Source of the DNA: Epiperipatus broadwayi
Lineage: Eukaryota; Onychophora; Udeonychophora; Euonychophora; Peripatidae
Assembly: GCA_028023455.1 (NCBI GenBank)
Contig: JAQFVV010006429.1
Location: forward strand, 496,001-560,000
Length of the DNA stretch: 64,000 nt
Reading direction: 5' to 3'
Made by a program: the position numbers and the translations under genes. Positions within the stretch are counted from its first letter, which is position 1. Each line of letters opens with the position of its first letter. Positions 27,807-41,400 of this stretch are shown here, piece by piece. Under the pieces are notes generated by a model. That model was given only the letters and a program-made list of their open reading frames with translations. It had not been told where the DNA came from and made no database searches.

Positions 27807-28486
27807 TGTAACGATCCGGAAAACGACTTAACGTAAACTGCACTACGGGGCGCCATCTAGGCATTTGAACCTAGAAAAATTTATAAAGTAGGCAGATACG
27901 TGAGTCAAAAAAAAAATATTTTTTTTTTTTTTCTTAAATTTTGATTCCGGTCGTTAGCCCATGTCACTAGCTCCATGCTTTCCAAAACTTGTCCTTTTTA
28001 TATTTTTGTCAAAGGATTGAATTAACATTGCGTCATGGATGTAATGATCCTTTCGCTGAGGTCTGATTTCCCAAATGGATTTCTTTCATTGGCTAATCCG
28101 TTTCTATTGTTTTCTTTCTATCTGACTGAAGTTATTTCATTTAAATGCTCAAGGCTGGTTTACATTTAACTAATTAACAATCATTTCCATTTCTAATTAA
28201 TTACCCTGTTTTCCAAATCAAAAATATATTTAAAGACAGATTTAGAGATATAATTTTATCTCCAAATCTTTTTAAAATTTAGTTTTAAAAATACCTTTTT
28301 CTTTAATAAAAATTTTATTTTAATAATTTTATTATCTGTGCGACTTAAGGGATAAGAGTTTAAGACGATATTTTAATTTCAATTTTTAATTTTTAAAGAA
28401 AGTTTTTAAATGCGAACTTTTTATTTTAACTTGTTTAATAATTATATATAAAAAAAACAATGTAACGAACGTCTGTGCTCGTTACA
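27807..28486 (-). repeat. TRIM-like 3' LTR
   Basis: Partner of 29210-29888. It carries CTAGGCATTTGAACCTAG, a 5-bp stem around an 8-base loop. The differences from its partner are a few substitutions (for example near 28074 and 28350) and T-run lengths. Confidence 0.93.
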
Positions 28487-29209
28487 TATCAGTAAAGTTA
28501 CTTAAAAAAAAATGATCAAAAAAAAAAAATATTTTACTTAGGGTTAGTAATTACGGTATTAACAAAATTTACAAACATTCGGTTAATAATTTTACAAAAA
28601 ACTCTATACAAAAAGAAAAAGAAAATGTTGACCATCGCCTACATAAGGACCATTTACGTTTACACCCCTCCCCCCGAGAATTCTATTTTATTTTATCCAT
28701 TTGATTTTTATTTACGGCATGACAAACAAATTATTTAACTTATTTAGGAAGGTTGTATTGAGATAAATATGTTCTAAGATAAGGGATTTATACGTGTATA
28801 TTTGCAGCACAATTATAACTACCACCAACTTATTTATGACTGATTGAAATGCATAAATAGGATTACACTGACATAAATTCCCAACGGTACTCATCGTAAG
28901 GTACCACATTTCGATCATAAACTTCCGTGGCTGTGCGCCTATACACGTTACCGCATAAATATATATTAACAAAAAAAAACATATCCAATGCAACCTTTTG
29001 ATTTTCTTTTTAATTTACAAAAATTAGTTTTAAAATTATTTTATACTTTCTCATATTTAATATATATGCGCAATTTCTTCCTGGCAGTGCTTTTATAAAA
29101 TTTAAAAATATCCGACTTATGTAAGCAGATAAAACATTTATTTCATTTTGACAAAATTTGCTCAGGGTATTTGTGGTTTATTAAAGATCGGCCCAGTTGG
29201 TTGCGCCAT
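28487..29209 (-). other. Internal region of the TRIM-like element
   Basis: Noncoding. A purine-rich candidate PPT (minus strand CTCGGGGGGAGGGG, about 28664-28677) lies about 178 bp away from the 3' LTR rather than touching it. About 28885-28925 resembles about 1000-1120 of the old copy. Confidence 0.7.
29191..29208 (-). other. Primer-binding site of the TRIM-like element
   Basis: On the minus strand TGGCGCAACCAACTGGGC starts one base inside the 5' LTR. Confidence 0.85.
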
Positions 29210-30004
<795 letters not shown>

Positions 30005-31729
30005 TTGCACTAGTGGAAGTGCATTCTCTAACAGCTAAACATAGCAGTATGGATGTCTTGAACTTCATAAACAAATTGTAAAATCATCATCTCAAAGTTT
30101 AATCCCCAATTACATTGTCAATAGAAAACCATTAACACATCTCAACACTGAAGGTGGCACTAGTTGTATATCCTTTTGTCTAATTTCTGAGAGATTCTTG
30201 ATTTCATTTAAGAAGAAGCTACAGTACATCACATCACATTGACAAATCTGATTTTTTACCACTTCACAAACAAAACACACATTGTCAAATAGCGATAATG
30301 ATTAAAATATGTATGAAAAAATATAAAATAAATTGCACATAAAAACATATTGTTTTGAATAAAATTAAATAATTAATAATAAAAAGTTTGAGTTGTATCA
30401 TTTTTTTTTCAAATATTTGAAATTTTTTATTAGTCATACTATATTTCCTTTTTTTAATGCAAATTTTAAAGTAAGTTTACATTGTCACTTTGCTTTTTTG
30501 TGATTTTTGAAAATTTTGAAACTGATCCCCCATTTTTCAAGGTAAGTTGAGTCTATTTTTGTGCATTTTTGTTAATTCATGTTTTCTGAAGAACTTATCT
30601 ACCACATAAAATGAGACCTGGGTGTATAGAGCTCTCCAAACAAGCTCTTAACAAGTTTGTAATATATCCCAAACCTCAGGCCAATTTCTGCTACTCAAGC
30701 ATTAGATTAAAAATATCAGAACAATGCCAACACTTTATCTAATGTATAATTATTAAGTAGAAAATCTGAAATTTTCAGACATCCTTATGTCTTCCAATTC
30801 ATTAAAACATTAATATTTGTTGAAATACAAGGTTATTTATTTTTTTCCAGAATAAGTGAAATACTGGTGATGTTTCCGAGTGATGCTTGTAACTTTGTTT
30901 TTAGACTCAATATCATCTTTTACCACTTCTTTTTTGTATTTGTCTGCTGTGATGACTCTAGTATTTTGTTATAAAGAATTTTATCCATTGCAACTATAGC
31001 ATTGTCTTTCTTAGCAGACAGATTGATTATTGATTTATCTACAATAAAAATTGTTTTCCTCATTATAGGAAATATTAGATTTCAGTTTTTTTTATCTCTC
31101 AAATGTTATTTTTATTCTCCAGTATAATTCTGATCCTTTTTCTATAGTGAATTTTTTAAGTCACTTTTTCAGTTGTTGTCATTATATAAAATAAAGAAAT
31201 ATTAGGTAGTGTGATGAAAAAGTTTAAAACAATTTTGAGAACAGAAAATTCAGGATTTAAGATGAAGTGAGCAGATTGTTTTATACATTATAATTTTTGA
31301 TATGCTCAATTACATTTACAAGTGTTTTCCTTTTGATATATTTATTGTTCCATGTAATTTAGAATATGATTTTTTTACTGCTAAAAAACTATTATAATGT
31401 TTGAATTAGTAAGTTTACTTTTTTAGAAAAAAATTCTATCTTACCAAGAGAATACTAGGATTTGATACTTCAAAAAACTTTGAGTACTTATTCAATCTCT
31501 TATCATCTTACTTGTACTCTGAGTAATATTTTACCTCTTTGGGGAAATTGCATGTTTTGATTGCAAACTCTTTTGAGTTGCATAATAAAATTAATTGGAT
31601 TTTCTACTTTGGACAGTTTTTGACATATTTTTTTCATAATGTCTATTGTTAACATAGTATTTACTTAGACTTTTTTTTCGAAAATTTGTGAAAATTTCAA
31701 TTAATTTGTACCTATATATTGGATTATTC
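30005..31729. other. Anonymous AT-rich DNA
   Basis: CCACATAAAATGAGACCTGG near 30602 is the inverted partner of a sequence near 26505. A strong splice-donor-like CAAGGTAAGT lies at about 30537-30546, but no convincing exon precedes it. Confidence 0.45.
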
Positions 31730-31995
31730 TCATCATCTGACATTAAATTATATTTGTCTTTTAAAAAAATATTAAACTTTATTTAAAATTTCCAATTACA
31801 TTTAATTGTTAGTAATAATAATCAAGGTTAGTATGTAACAACATTGTGAAAGGTAATATTCTCCTTTGTTATTCAGGTCTTGTTGATCTGACCAGTGACA
31901 GTAATAGCATGGGAATTGAATCTGGAGATTTACATTCTCAAATAAAGAATTTTAAGGAAGTGCTCCATCCCACTGTTCCATTCTTCCAAAGGCAA
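31730..31995 (+). other. Exon-like block, copy 2 (open frame)
   Basis: A pyrimidine tract and ATTCAG (AG at 31875-31876) precede a 115-bp segment (31877-31991) open in one frame: LVDLTSDSNSMGIESGDLHS and on to PTVPFFQ. It ends at AAAGGCAATA, at best a GC-type donor. The protein is not recognised. Homology to 25070-25340 covers both the putative intron end and the exon, which suggests a duplicated host-gene segment. A dispersed repeat is the alternative. Confidence 0.4.
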
Positions 31996-32254
31996 TAATC
32001 AGTAAAAAAAATTATGGTTATCTATGGGTTTCTTTTTAATTTTTACACTTTTTTTCTTATGAATAAGTTTAATTAGTGGCTATAAAACATTATGTATTGG
32101 TATAATAGGTCAGTTTATGGGATTATTTTCCATTATCATGAGAGCTTTTTTTTTTTAATTTTCTTCTTTGTGACCTTTCTTCTCTATACAATATATTTGT
32201 TTTGTTTTTTTTTCTGAATCAAACATATATTCATTGGAGACAATAGCAATAGTT

Positions 32255-32259
<5 letters not shown>

Positions 32260-32318
<59 letters not shown>

Positions 32319-32341
32319 AAAATATATATATATATATATAT
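32260..32341. repeat. (TA)n flanking the foldback array
   Basis: Two TA runs separated by CCTAAAA, ending directly at the array terminus. Confidence 0.95.
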
Positions 32342-32343
32342 AT

Positions 32344-34829
32344 CCACAGATGGCGTCCTACCAAGACTGCCAATCAAGCGTATGTTTTGTTTACATAAAC
32401 GTCAGAGTAGTTAGTATTCACTATCTCTAACTATAATTCCACTTTCAGATCATGATTTCAAGCTATTTGCTATCGTCAGTGAAAGACAGGAATAAAGAAA
32501 CTAGATCTGAATACAAACTCTGAGCGTTTATGAAACAATTTCTATTCAGCTTGCAAGCGTGAATTTTTTAGACACGTAATGTCTTCAAACTCAGCATAGC
32601 AAACCAGATAGCTACATGGGTCTGATCTCAGTTCAGCATCACCACATAGTAGAAGCCTCTGCAATCTATATCATTGCAAGAAAGACCTCAAAGGTACATT
32701 TATGATAAAACAAAAATGCAAGTTAAAAAACTTGCTAACGCTTGTATTTATGTCCACAGATGGCGTCCTACCAAGACTGCCAATCAAGCGTGTTTTGTTT
32801 ACATAAACGTCAGAGTAGTTAGTATTCACTATCTCTAACTATAATTCCACTTTCAGATCATGATTTCAAGCTATTTGCTATCGTCAGTGAAAGACAGGAA
32901 TAAAGAAACTAGATCTGAATACAAACTCTGAGCGTTTATGAAACAATTTCTATTCAGCTTGCAAGCGTGAATTTTTTAGACACGTAATGTCTTCAAACTC
33001 AGCATAGCAAACCAGATAGCTACATGGGTCTGATCTCAGTTCAGCATCACCACATAGTAGAAGCCTCTGCAATTATATCATTGCAAGAAAGACCTCAAAG
33101 GTACATTTATGATAAACAAAAATGCAAGTTAAAAAACTTGCTAACGCTTGTATTCATGTCCACAGATGGCGTCCTACCAAGACTGCCAATCAAGCGTGTT
33201 TTGTTTACATAAACGTCAGAGTAGTTAGTATTCACTATCTCTAACTATAATTCCACTTTCAGATCATGATTTCAAGCTATTTGCTATCGTCAGTGAAAGA
33301 CAGGAATAAAGAAACTAGATCTGAATACAAACTCTGAGCGTTTATGAAACAATTTCTATTCAGCTTGCAAGCGTGAATTTTTTAGACACGTAATGTCTTC
33401 AAACTCAGCATAGCAAACCAGATAGCTACATGGGTCTGATCTCAGTTCAGCATCACCACATAGTAGAAGCCTCTGCAATCTATATCATTGCAAGAAAGAC
33501 CTCAAAGGTACATTTATGATAAACAAAAATGCAAGTTAAAAAACTTGCTAACGCTTGTATTCATGTCCACAGATGGCGTCCTACCAAGACTGCCAATCAA
33601 GCATGTTTTGTTTACATAAACGTCAGAGTAGTTAGTATTCACTATCTCTAACTATAATTCCACTTTCAGATCATGATTTCAAGCTATTTGCTATCGTCAG
33701 TGAAAGACAGGAATAAAGAAACTAGATCTGAATACAAACTCTGAGCGTTTATGAAACAATTTCTATTCAGCTTGCAAGCGTGAATTTTTTAGACACGTAA
33801 TGTCTTCAAACTCAGCATAGCAAACCAGATAGCTACATGGGTCTGATCTCAGTTCAGCATCACCACATAGTAGAAGCCTCTGCAATCTATATCATTGCAA
33901 GAAAGACCTCAAAGGTACATTTATGATAAACAAAAATGCAAGTTAAAAAACTTGCTAACGCTTGTATTCATGTCCACAGATGGCGTCCTACCAAGACTGC
34001 CAATCAAGCGTGTTTTGTTTACATAAACGTCAGAGTAGTTAGTATTCACTATCTCTAACTATAATTCCACTTTCAGATCATGATTTCAAGCTATTTGCTA
34101 TCGTCAGTGAAAGACAGGAATAAAGAAACTAGATCTGAATACAAACTCTGAGCGTTTATGAAACAATTTCTATTCAGCTTGCAAGCGTGAATTTTTTAGA
34201 CACGTAATGTCTTCAAACTCAGCATAGCAAACCAGATAGCTACATGTGTCTGATCTCAGTTCAGCATACCACATAGTAGAAGCCTCTGCAATCTATATCA
34301 TTGCAAGAAAGACCTCAAAGGTACATTTATGATAAACAAAAATGCAAGTTAAAAAACTTGCTAACGCTTGTATTCATGTCCACAGATGGCGTCCTACCAA
34401 GACTGCCAATCAAGCGTATTTTGTTTACATAAACGTCAGAGTAGTTAGTATTCACTATCTCTAACTATAATTCCACTTTCAGATCATGATTTCAAGCTAT
34501 TTGCTATCGTCAGTGAAAGACAGGAATAAAGAAACTAGATCTGAATACAAACTCTGAGCGTTTATGAAACAATTTCTATTCAGCTTGCAAGCGTGAATTT
34601 TTTAGACACGTAATGTCTTCAAACTCAGCATAGCAAACCAGATAGCTACATGGGAGAGCTGATCTCAGTTCAGCATCACCACATAGTAGAAGCCTCTGCA
34701 ATCTATATCATTGCAAGAAAGACCTCAAAGGTACATTTATGATAAACAAAAATGCAAGTTAAAAAACTTGCTAACGCTTGTATTCATGTCCACAGATGGC
34801 GTACTACCAAGACTGCCAATCAAGCGTGT
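32344..34829 (+). repeat. Plus-oriented arm, ~6.1 monomers
   Basis: Period 406-410 bp. The first monomer is slightly different (CGTATGTTTTG and TTTATGTCC variants). The sixth has a small GGGAGAGCTGATC change near 34652. Confidence 0.95.
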
Positions 34830-37800
34830 CTTTCACTGACGATAGCAAATAGCTTGAAATCATGATCTGAAAGTGGAATTATAGTTAGAGATAGTGAATA
34901 CTAACTACTCTGACGTTTATGTAAACAAAACACGCTTGATTGGCAGTCTTGGTAGGACGCCATCTGTGGACATGAATACAAGCGTTAGCAAGTTTTTTAA
35001 CTTGCATTTTTGTTTATCATAAATGTACCTTTGAGGTCTTTCTTGCAATGATATAGATTGCAGAGGCTTCTACTATGTGGTGATGCTGAACTGAGATCAG
35101 ACCCATGTAGCTATCTGGTTTGCTATGCTGAGTTTGAAGACATTACGTGTCTAAAAAATTCACGCTTGCAAGCTGAATAGAAATTGTTTCATAAACGCTC
35201 AGAGTTTGTATTCAGATCTAGTTTCTTTATTCCTGTCTTTCACTGACGATAGCAAATAGCTTGAAATCATGATCTGAAAGTGGAATTATAGTTAGAGATA
35301 GTGAATACTAACTACTCTGACGTTTATGTAAACAAAACACGCTTGATTGGCAGTCTTGGTAGGACGCCATCTGTGGACATAAATACAAGCGTTAGCAAGT
35401 TTTTTAACTTGCATTTTTGTTTATCATAAATGTACCTTTGAGGTCTTTCTTGCAATGATATAGATTGCAGAGGCTTCTACTATGTGGTGATGCTGAACTG
35501 AGATCAGACCCATGTAGCTATCTGGTTTGCTATGCTGAGTTTGAAGACATTACGTGTCTAAAAAATTCACGCTTGCAAGCTGAATAGAAATTGTTTCATA
35601 AACGCTCAGAGTTTGTATTCAGATCTAGTTTCTTTATTCCTGTCTTTCACTGACGATAGCAAATAGCTTGAAATCATGATCTGAAAGTGGAATTATAGTT
35701 AGAGATAGTGAATACTAACTACTCTGACGTTTATGTAAACAAAACACGCTTGATTGGCAGTCTTGGTAGGACGCCATCTGTGGACATAAATACAAGCGTT
35801 AGCAAGTTTTTTAACTTGCATTTTTGTTTATCATAAATGTACCTTTGAGGTCTTTCTTGCAATGATATAGATTGCAGAGGCTTCTACTATGTGGTGATGC
35901 TGAACTGAGATCAGACCCATGTAGCTATCTGGTTTGCTATGCTGAGTTTGAAGACATTACGTGTCTAAAAAATTCACGCTTGCAAGCTGAATAGAAATTG
36001 TTTCATAAACGCTCAGAGTTTGTATTCAGATCTAGTTTCTTTATTCCTGTCTTTCACTGACGATAGCAAATAGCTTGAAATCATGATCTGAAAGTGGAAT
36101 TATAGTTAGAGATAGTGAATACTAACTACTCTGACGTTTATGTAAACAAAACACGCTTGATTGGCAGACTTGGTAGGATGCCATCTGTGGACATAAATAC
36201 AAGCGTTAGCAAGTTTTTTAATTTGCATTTTTGTTTATCATAAATGTACCTTTGAGGTCTTTCTTGCAATGATATAGATTGCAGAGGCTTCTACTATGTG
36301 GTGATGCTGAACTGAGATCAGACCCATGTAGCTATCTGGTTTGCTATGCTGAGTTTGAAGACATTACGTGTCTAAAAAATTCACGCTTGCAAGCTGAATA
36401 GAAATTGTTTCATAAACGCTCAGAGTTTGTATTCAGATCTAGTTTCTTTATTCCTGTCTTTCACTGACGATAGCAAATAGCTTGAAATCATGATCTGAAA
36501 GTGGAATTATAGTTAGAGATAGTGAATACTAACTACTCTGACGTTTATGTAAACAAAACACGCTTGATTGGCAGTCTTGGTAGGACGCCATCTGTGGACA
36601 TAAATACAAGCGTTAGCAAGTTTTTTAATTTGCATTTTTGTTTATCATAAATGTACCTTTGAGGTCTTTCTTGCAATGATATAGATTGCAGAGGCTTCTA
36701 CTATGTGGTGATGCTGAACTGAGATCAGACCCATGTAGCTATCTGGTTTGCTATGCTGAGTTTGAAGACATTACGTGTCTAAAAAATTCACGCTTGCAAG
36801 CTGAATAGAAATTGTTTCATAAACGCTCAGAGTTTGTATTCAGATCTAGTTTCTTTATTCCTGTCTTTCACTGACGATAGCAAATAGCTTGAAATCATGA
36901 TCTGAAAGTGGAATTATAGTTAGAGATAGTGAATACTAACTACTCTGACGTTTATGTAAACAAAACACGCTTGATTGGCAGTCTTGGTAGGACGCCATCT
37001 GTGGACATAAATACAAGCGTTAGCAAGTTTTTTAACTTGCATTTTTGTTTATCATAAATGTACCTTTGAGGTCTTTCTTGCAATGATATAGATTGCAGAG
37101 GCTTCTACTATGTGGTGATGCTGAACTGAGATCAGACCCATGTAGCTATCTGGTTTGCTATGCTGAGTTTGAAGACATTACGTGTCTAAAAATTCACGCT
37201 TGCAAGCTGAATAGGAAATTGTTTCATAAACGCTCAGAGTTTGTATTCAGATCTAGTTTCTTTATTCCTGTCTTTCACTGACGATAGCAAATAGCTTGAA
37301 ATCATGATCTGAAAGTGGAATTATAGTTAGAGATAGTGAATACTAACTACTCTGACGTTTATGTAAACAAAACACGCTTGATTGGCAGTCTTGGTAGGAC
37401 GCCATCTGTGGACATAAATACAAGCGTTAGCAAGTTTTTTAATTTGCATTTTTGTTTATCATAAATGTACCTTTGAGGTCTTTCTTGCAATGATATAGAT
37501 TGCAGAGGCTTCTACTATGTGGTGATGCTGAACTGAGATCAGACCCATGTAGCTATCTGGTTTGCTATGCTGAGTTTGAAGACATTACGTGTCTAAAAAA
37601 TTCACGCTTGCAAGCTGAATAGAAATTGTTTCATAAACGCTCAGAGTTTGTATTCAGATCTAGTTTCTTTATTCCTGTCTTTCACTGACGATAGCAAATA
37701 GCTTGAAATCATGATCTGAAAGTGGAATTATAGTTAGAGATAGTGAATACTAACTACTCTGACGTTTATGTAAACAAAACACGCTTGATTGGCAGTCTTG

Positions 37801-38225
37801 GTAGGACGCCATCTGTGGACATAAATACAAGCATTAGCAAGTTTTTTAATTTGCATTTTTGTTTATCATAAATGTACCTTTGAGGTCTTTCTTGCAATGA
37901 TATAGATTGCAGAGGCTTCTACTATGTGGTGATGCTGAACTGAGATCAGACCCATGTAGCTATCTGGTTTGCTATGCTGAGTTTGAAGACATTACGTGTC
38001 TAAAAAATTCACGCTTGCAAGCTGAATAGAAATTGTTTCATAAACGCTCAGAGTTTGTATTCAGATCTAGTTTCTTTATTCCTGTCTTTCACTGACGATA
38101 GCAAATAGCTTGAAATCATGATCTGAAAGTGGAATTATAGTTAGAGATAGTGAATACTAACTACTCTGACGTTTATGTAAACAAAACACGCTTGATTGGC
38201 AGTCTTGGTAGGACGCCATCTGTGG
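34830..38225 (-). repeat. Minus-oriented arm, ~8.3 monomers
   Basis: Begins in mid-monomer at CTTTCACTGACGATAGC, followed by eight 407-bp units. C/T variants in the TTTAA(C/T)TTGC motif alternate along the arm. Confidence 0.95.
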
Positions 38226-38226
<1 letters not shown>

Positions 38227-38265
<39 letters not shown>

Positions 38266-38268
38266 TAT
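38227..38268. repeat. (TA)n flanking the foldback array
   Basis: TA repeat with one GTATA interruption, directly at the array's right end. Confidence 0.95.
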
Positions 38269-38479
38269 GAATTTGATTTGAATAAAAAACTTATGATCTT
38301 ATAGTTTAAACAATATTTCAAATATCTAAAATGATCTCTGTTTAATTAAGCATTAATTTCCAACAATGTATTAGTAACCTTTATGAGCCAAGTTGAATGG
38401 TACTTAAATATATTTCCATGTATAGAAAGTATACAAAATTGTTAAATGAAATATTAACAAAATTTATGATTTTTTTAAC

Positions 38480-41400
38480 ATATGGACACACACTGACAAA
38501 GCACAATTAAAATATGGATTTATCTGCAATACAGAAGCCAGTATAAACAAGGAAATGAGAACCAGTGGAGCAATAATCCATTCAGGCTGTTGAAAAGCCT
38601 TCAGAAAAAAACCCAGGCATATTTAATATTGAAATGACATATATATTTATGCAGGGAATGCTGCAAAAATTTGAAAAAAGACAACAAAAGAGAGATAAAG
38701 AATTTGAAGAAATGCATAAAAAAGTTTGAAATGGTACAAGAGAATATAAGCAGCTTGAAGCTGGAAATTGCAGTTCAAATATAACAGCAAATAAACTGAA
38801 AATGAAGTATATAGAAAGAAAATTACATACCTATTTAGAAGAAATAATCCAAAAATTTATTTAATTTAGTAAAAATAAAGGAAATTGCCCAAAGTATAAT
38901 AGAGAGAATAGAGAAATTGGAAGTGAATGAAGAAGTGAAAAGAGATGATTATCGAATTCAAAATTCACTACTAAAAAAAGATTGAAAACACTAAGAGAAG
39001 ATGCAAGAAACTCAGAAAAACAAAGTTGTCATCATAAATATAATAAAAATAAATTATGCTAAGATGAAAAAAAATATACGATTTGCTTTATGGAAATAAT
39101 AAAAGATTCTAAAGAAATAGAGCTACCATAAGATATGTGAAATCAAAAGAAAGATATCACAATATAACAATTATTGGACAATACAGAAATTTTGAGATTT
39201 TAACTTGGATAAATCATTTTTTCAAATCACAGGAATTCAAAGATGAGACAGGAGAGGCCTCCATGGAACACATTGATAGTTTAAAAATTATTTCCAATTG
39301 AATCAGCTAACATAAAGAGAGCAAGTGACTATTGCTTATAATATTTTATAAGGCTTTGTTGACGAAGAGTGGAATTCATTGATACATATATCAATATTCT
39401 ATTCTTGATACATCATTCCTTTTACTTATGAGTTTGAAATTAAAAAAAACATTATGCTCTTTTTTTCCAGTTCCTTAACAGTTCTTCAATGAAATATTTG
39501 TTAAGATTCTTAAAACCAGGATTAATATGTGTGCATGAAAATATTTTTTTGTTATAAATATTTACAATCATCACAGACAAAACATAATTATGAGCTTTAT
39601 TTCCAAGAAGCTGACAAGTCATAACACAAAGGGAGAAGTTGCTAATCAAAGCAAATGATACTAAAATTCTTCTGAATACAAACTCTGGATTTCATTTGAT
39701 GATAATTTTACTTAGGTACCTGCAACTGGTTTCACTTTCAGTGACAGAAGATTGCACAAATTGGATTTTGTGAAATTAGTGTGAGGCAATTGATTTAATA
39801 AATCGACATGTACAGTACTAAAAAGGTGAAAATATAAGAAACACAAGTGGAGTGGAATTAGTAGTAGGGCTACATTGTGGAATCAGATATTTGTTATTCA
39901 AATTAACAAAAAATATCAATCACAGATAATTTTGGTTTATATATCTAAATTTTTCAATTGTTATAAAAAAATAGATGATTTTTTTATTTAGAAGTATAAA
40001 ATTCTTTTGATTAGAACATTTAAAAATTGTTATGAAAGATTTTAATGATAAAATTGTTGAATTGAAAAATGAAAAAAAATGTGTTAAATTTTATTGGGGT
40101 GATACAAATGAAAGAGGACACAGGCTTGTGAAGTTAGTAGACAAAAATGTGTATATTATGAATTTATCCTTTCAGAAACAATGGTAAAGTGAAATGAACC
40201 TGAAAGAATTTTTATAGAGATAGAATAAAATTGAATTATATTTTGACTGTCAGAACAATATATATTTCAAAACTATAATTTTCTTAAGACAAAATTAATA
40301 AATAATTAACTAATAGCAGTTGGTATTTGTAACCTTCAGTCACATCAATGGATTTAAATTAGAACTGATACAGGTCTGGTGAATGCATACTTAGTGCATT
40401 ATAAAAGTCTTGAATTTCAACTTTTATTTTTTTTTTTGTAATACTTGATTACAACATTATAAGAATTACATTAATTAGAGAAAAAAAATTAAGTATTTAG
40501 AATTATTAAATATTAACAGATGTTGAAGTTGTTTCAGCTTGACTGAAACACACAATAAAATAATTAATAGATCTCTAAAAAAAAAAACTGCAAAAAAATA
40601 ATTGGTTCAAAATGAAGCAATTCATCACTAAAATGTTTACTGAGCCAAGACAATGAATGAAGGAAAAAAAAGGAATATAATTTAAAAAAAAAAAAGATCC
40701 AGTAAAATGAATTAAATACCTGAAGAAATGGTGATTATATGATGTTTTAGTGGTTTAATATCTGAAGTTTTCTAAAATAATGCAAATAAACTATTAATAA
40801 TATATTACAAATATAATTGTAAATTGCCAAGGAATACTATAGAAGAGTATAAAAGTCTCAGAAGTGTAAACAATATCTTGGTATTGGTAGCAAAATTATT
40901 TTAGAATGAAACTATTTCTAATAAGAAAAAAGTTACTCACTATAATTACTAAATCTTCTAAATTGTCTAACAATTGAAATGAAGAAATGAGTCATGAAAT
41001 TAATTGAATTAATGATGTAGTTTGAAGCATCAAGAAATAATGGAAGTTACATACTAAATAATTCGATTAACATAATAGGAATATTAATAAAAAAGATATT
41101 AGAAATTATAGAACTATTAGTTTGTTTCACTTCTATACAAAATTTGTATTAAGATAAATGCAACTCTTCTACAATAAGCTTTAGATTTTAAACAGCCTAA
41201 AAGAATAATCTGGATTTAAAAGTGATTCTAGCACTAGAAATCATGTCCAAGTATTGAGAGAAGTTATAGAAAGAACCAATGAATTGCCATTAAGTTTGAA
41301 TTTGTGTCATATTCTGGATATTTATCAACTTTGTCAGCAATGATTATCTTACATAATGATAATGATATAATTAAACTTGACAAGAATGTATGGCAGGGAG

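Larger units (their letters stand above)
32343..38226. mobile_element. Giant foldback array of 407-bp monomers
   Basis: A 5.9-kb structure. The plus-oriented monomers start at 32344, 32754, 33160, 33567, 33974 and 34380, plus 40 bp of a seventh at 34790. The minus-oriented monomers end at 34969 (partial), 35376, 35783, 36190, 36597, 37004, 37411, 37818 and 38225, spaced exactly 407 bp. The outer ends are mirror images (TCCACAGATGGCGTCC and GGACGCCATCTGTGGA) and lie inside (TA)n. Monomers are nearly identical. Each contains the hairpin GCAAGTTAAAAAACTTGC. No coding is supported. The monomer is homologous to the MITE at 11413-11671. The whole can be read as a foldback-type transposon whose inverted repeats are tandem arrays, or as a satellite seeded by a MITE. 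Confidence 0.9.

Noticed and set aside
30520-30546. Host exon ending at CAAGGTAAGT
   Set aside because: A good donor-like site, but no open frame or acceptor upstream to make an exon.
33024-37281. 62-codon frames in the foldback array
   Set aside because: Present in only one unit of each arm; neighbouring units differ by single bases that break the frame.
32344-38225. CRISPR-like array
   Set aside because: The repeats are 407 bp without spacers, the array changes orientation, and the genome is eukaryotic.
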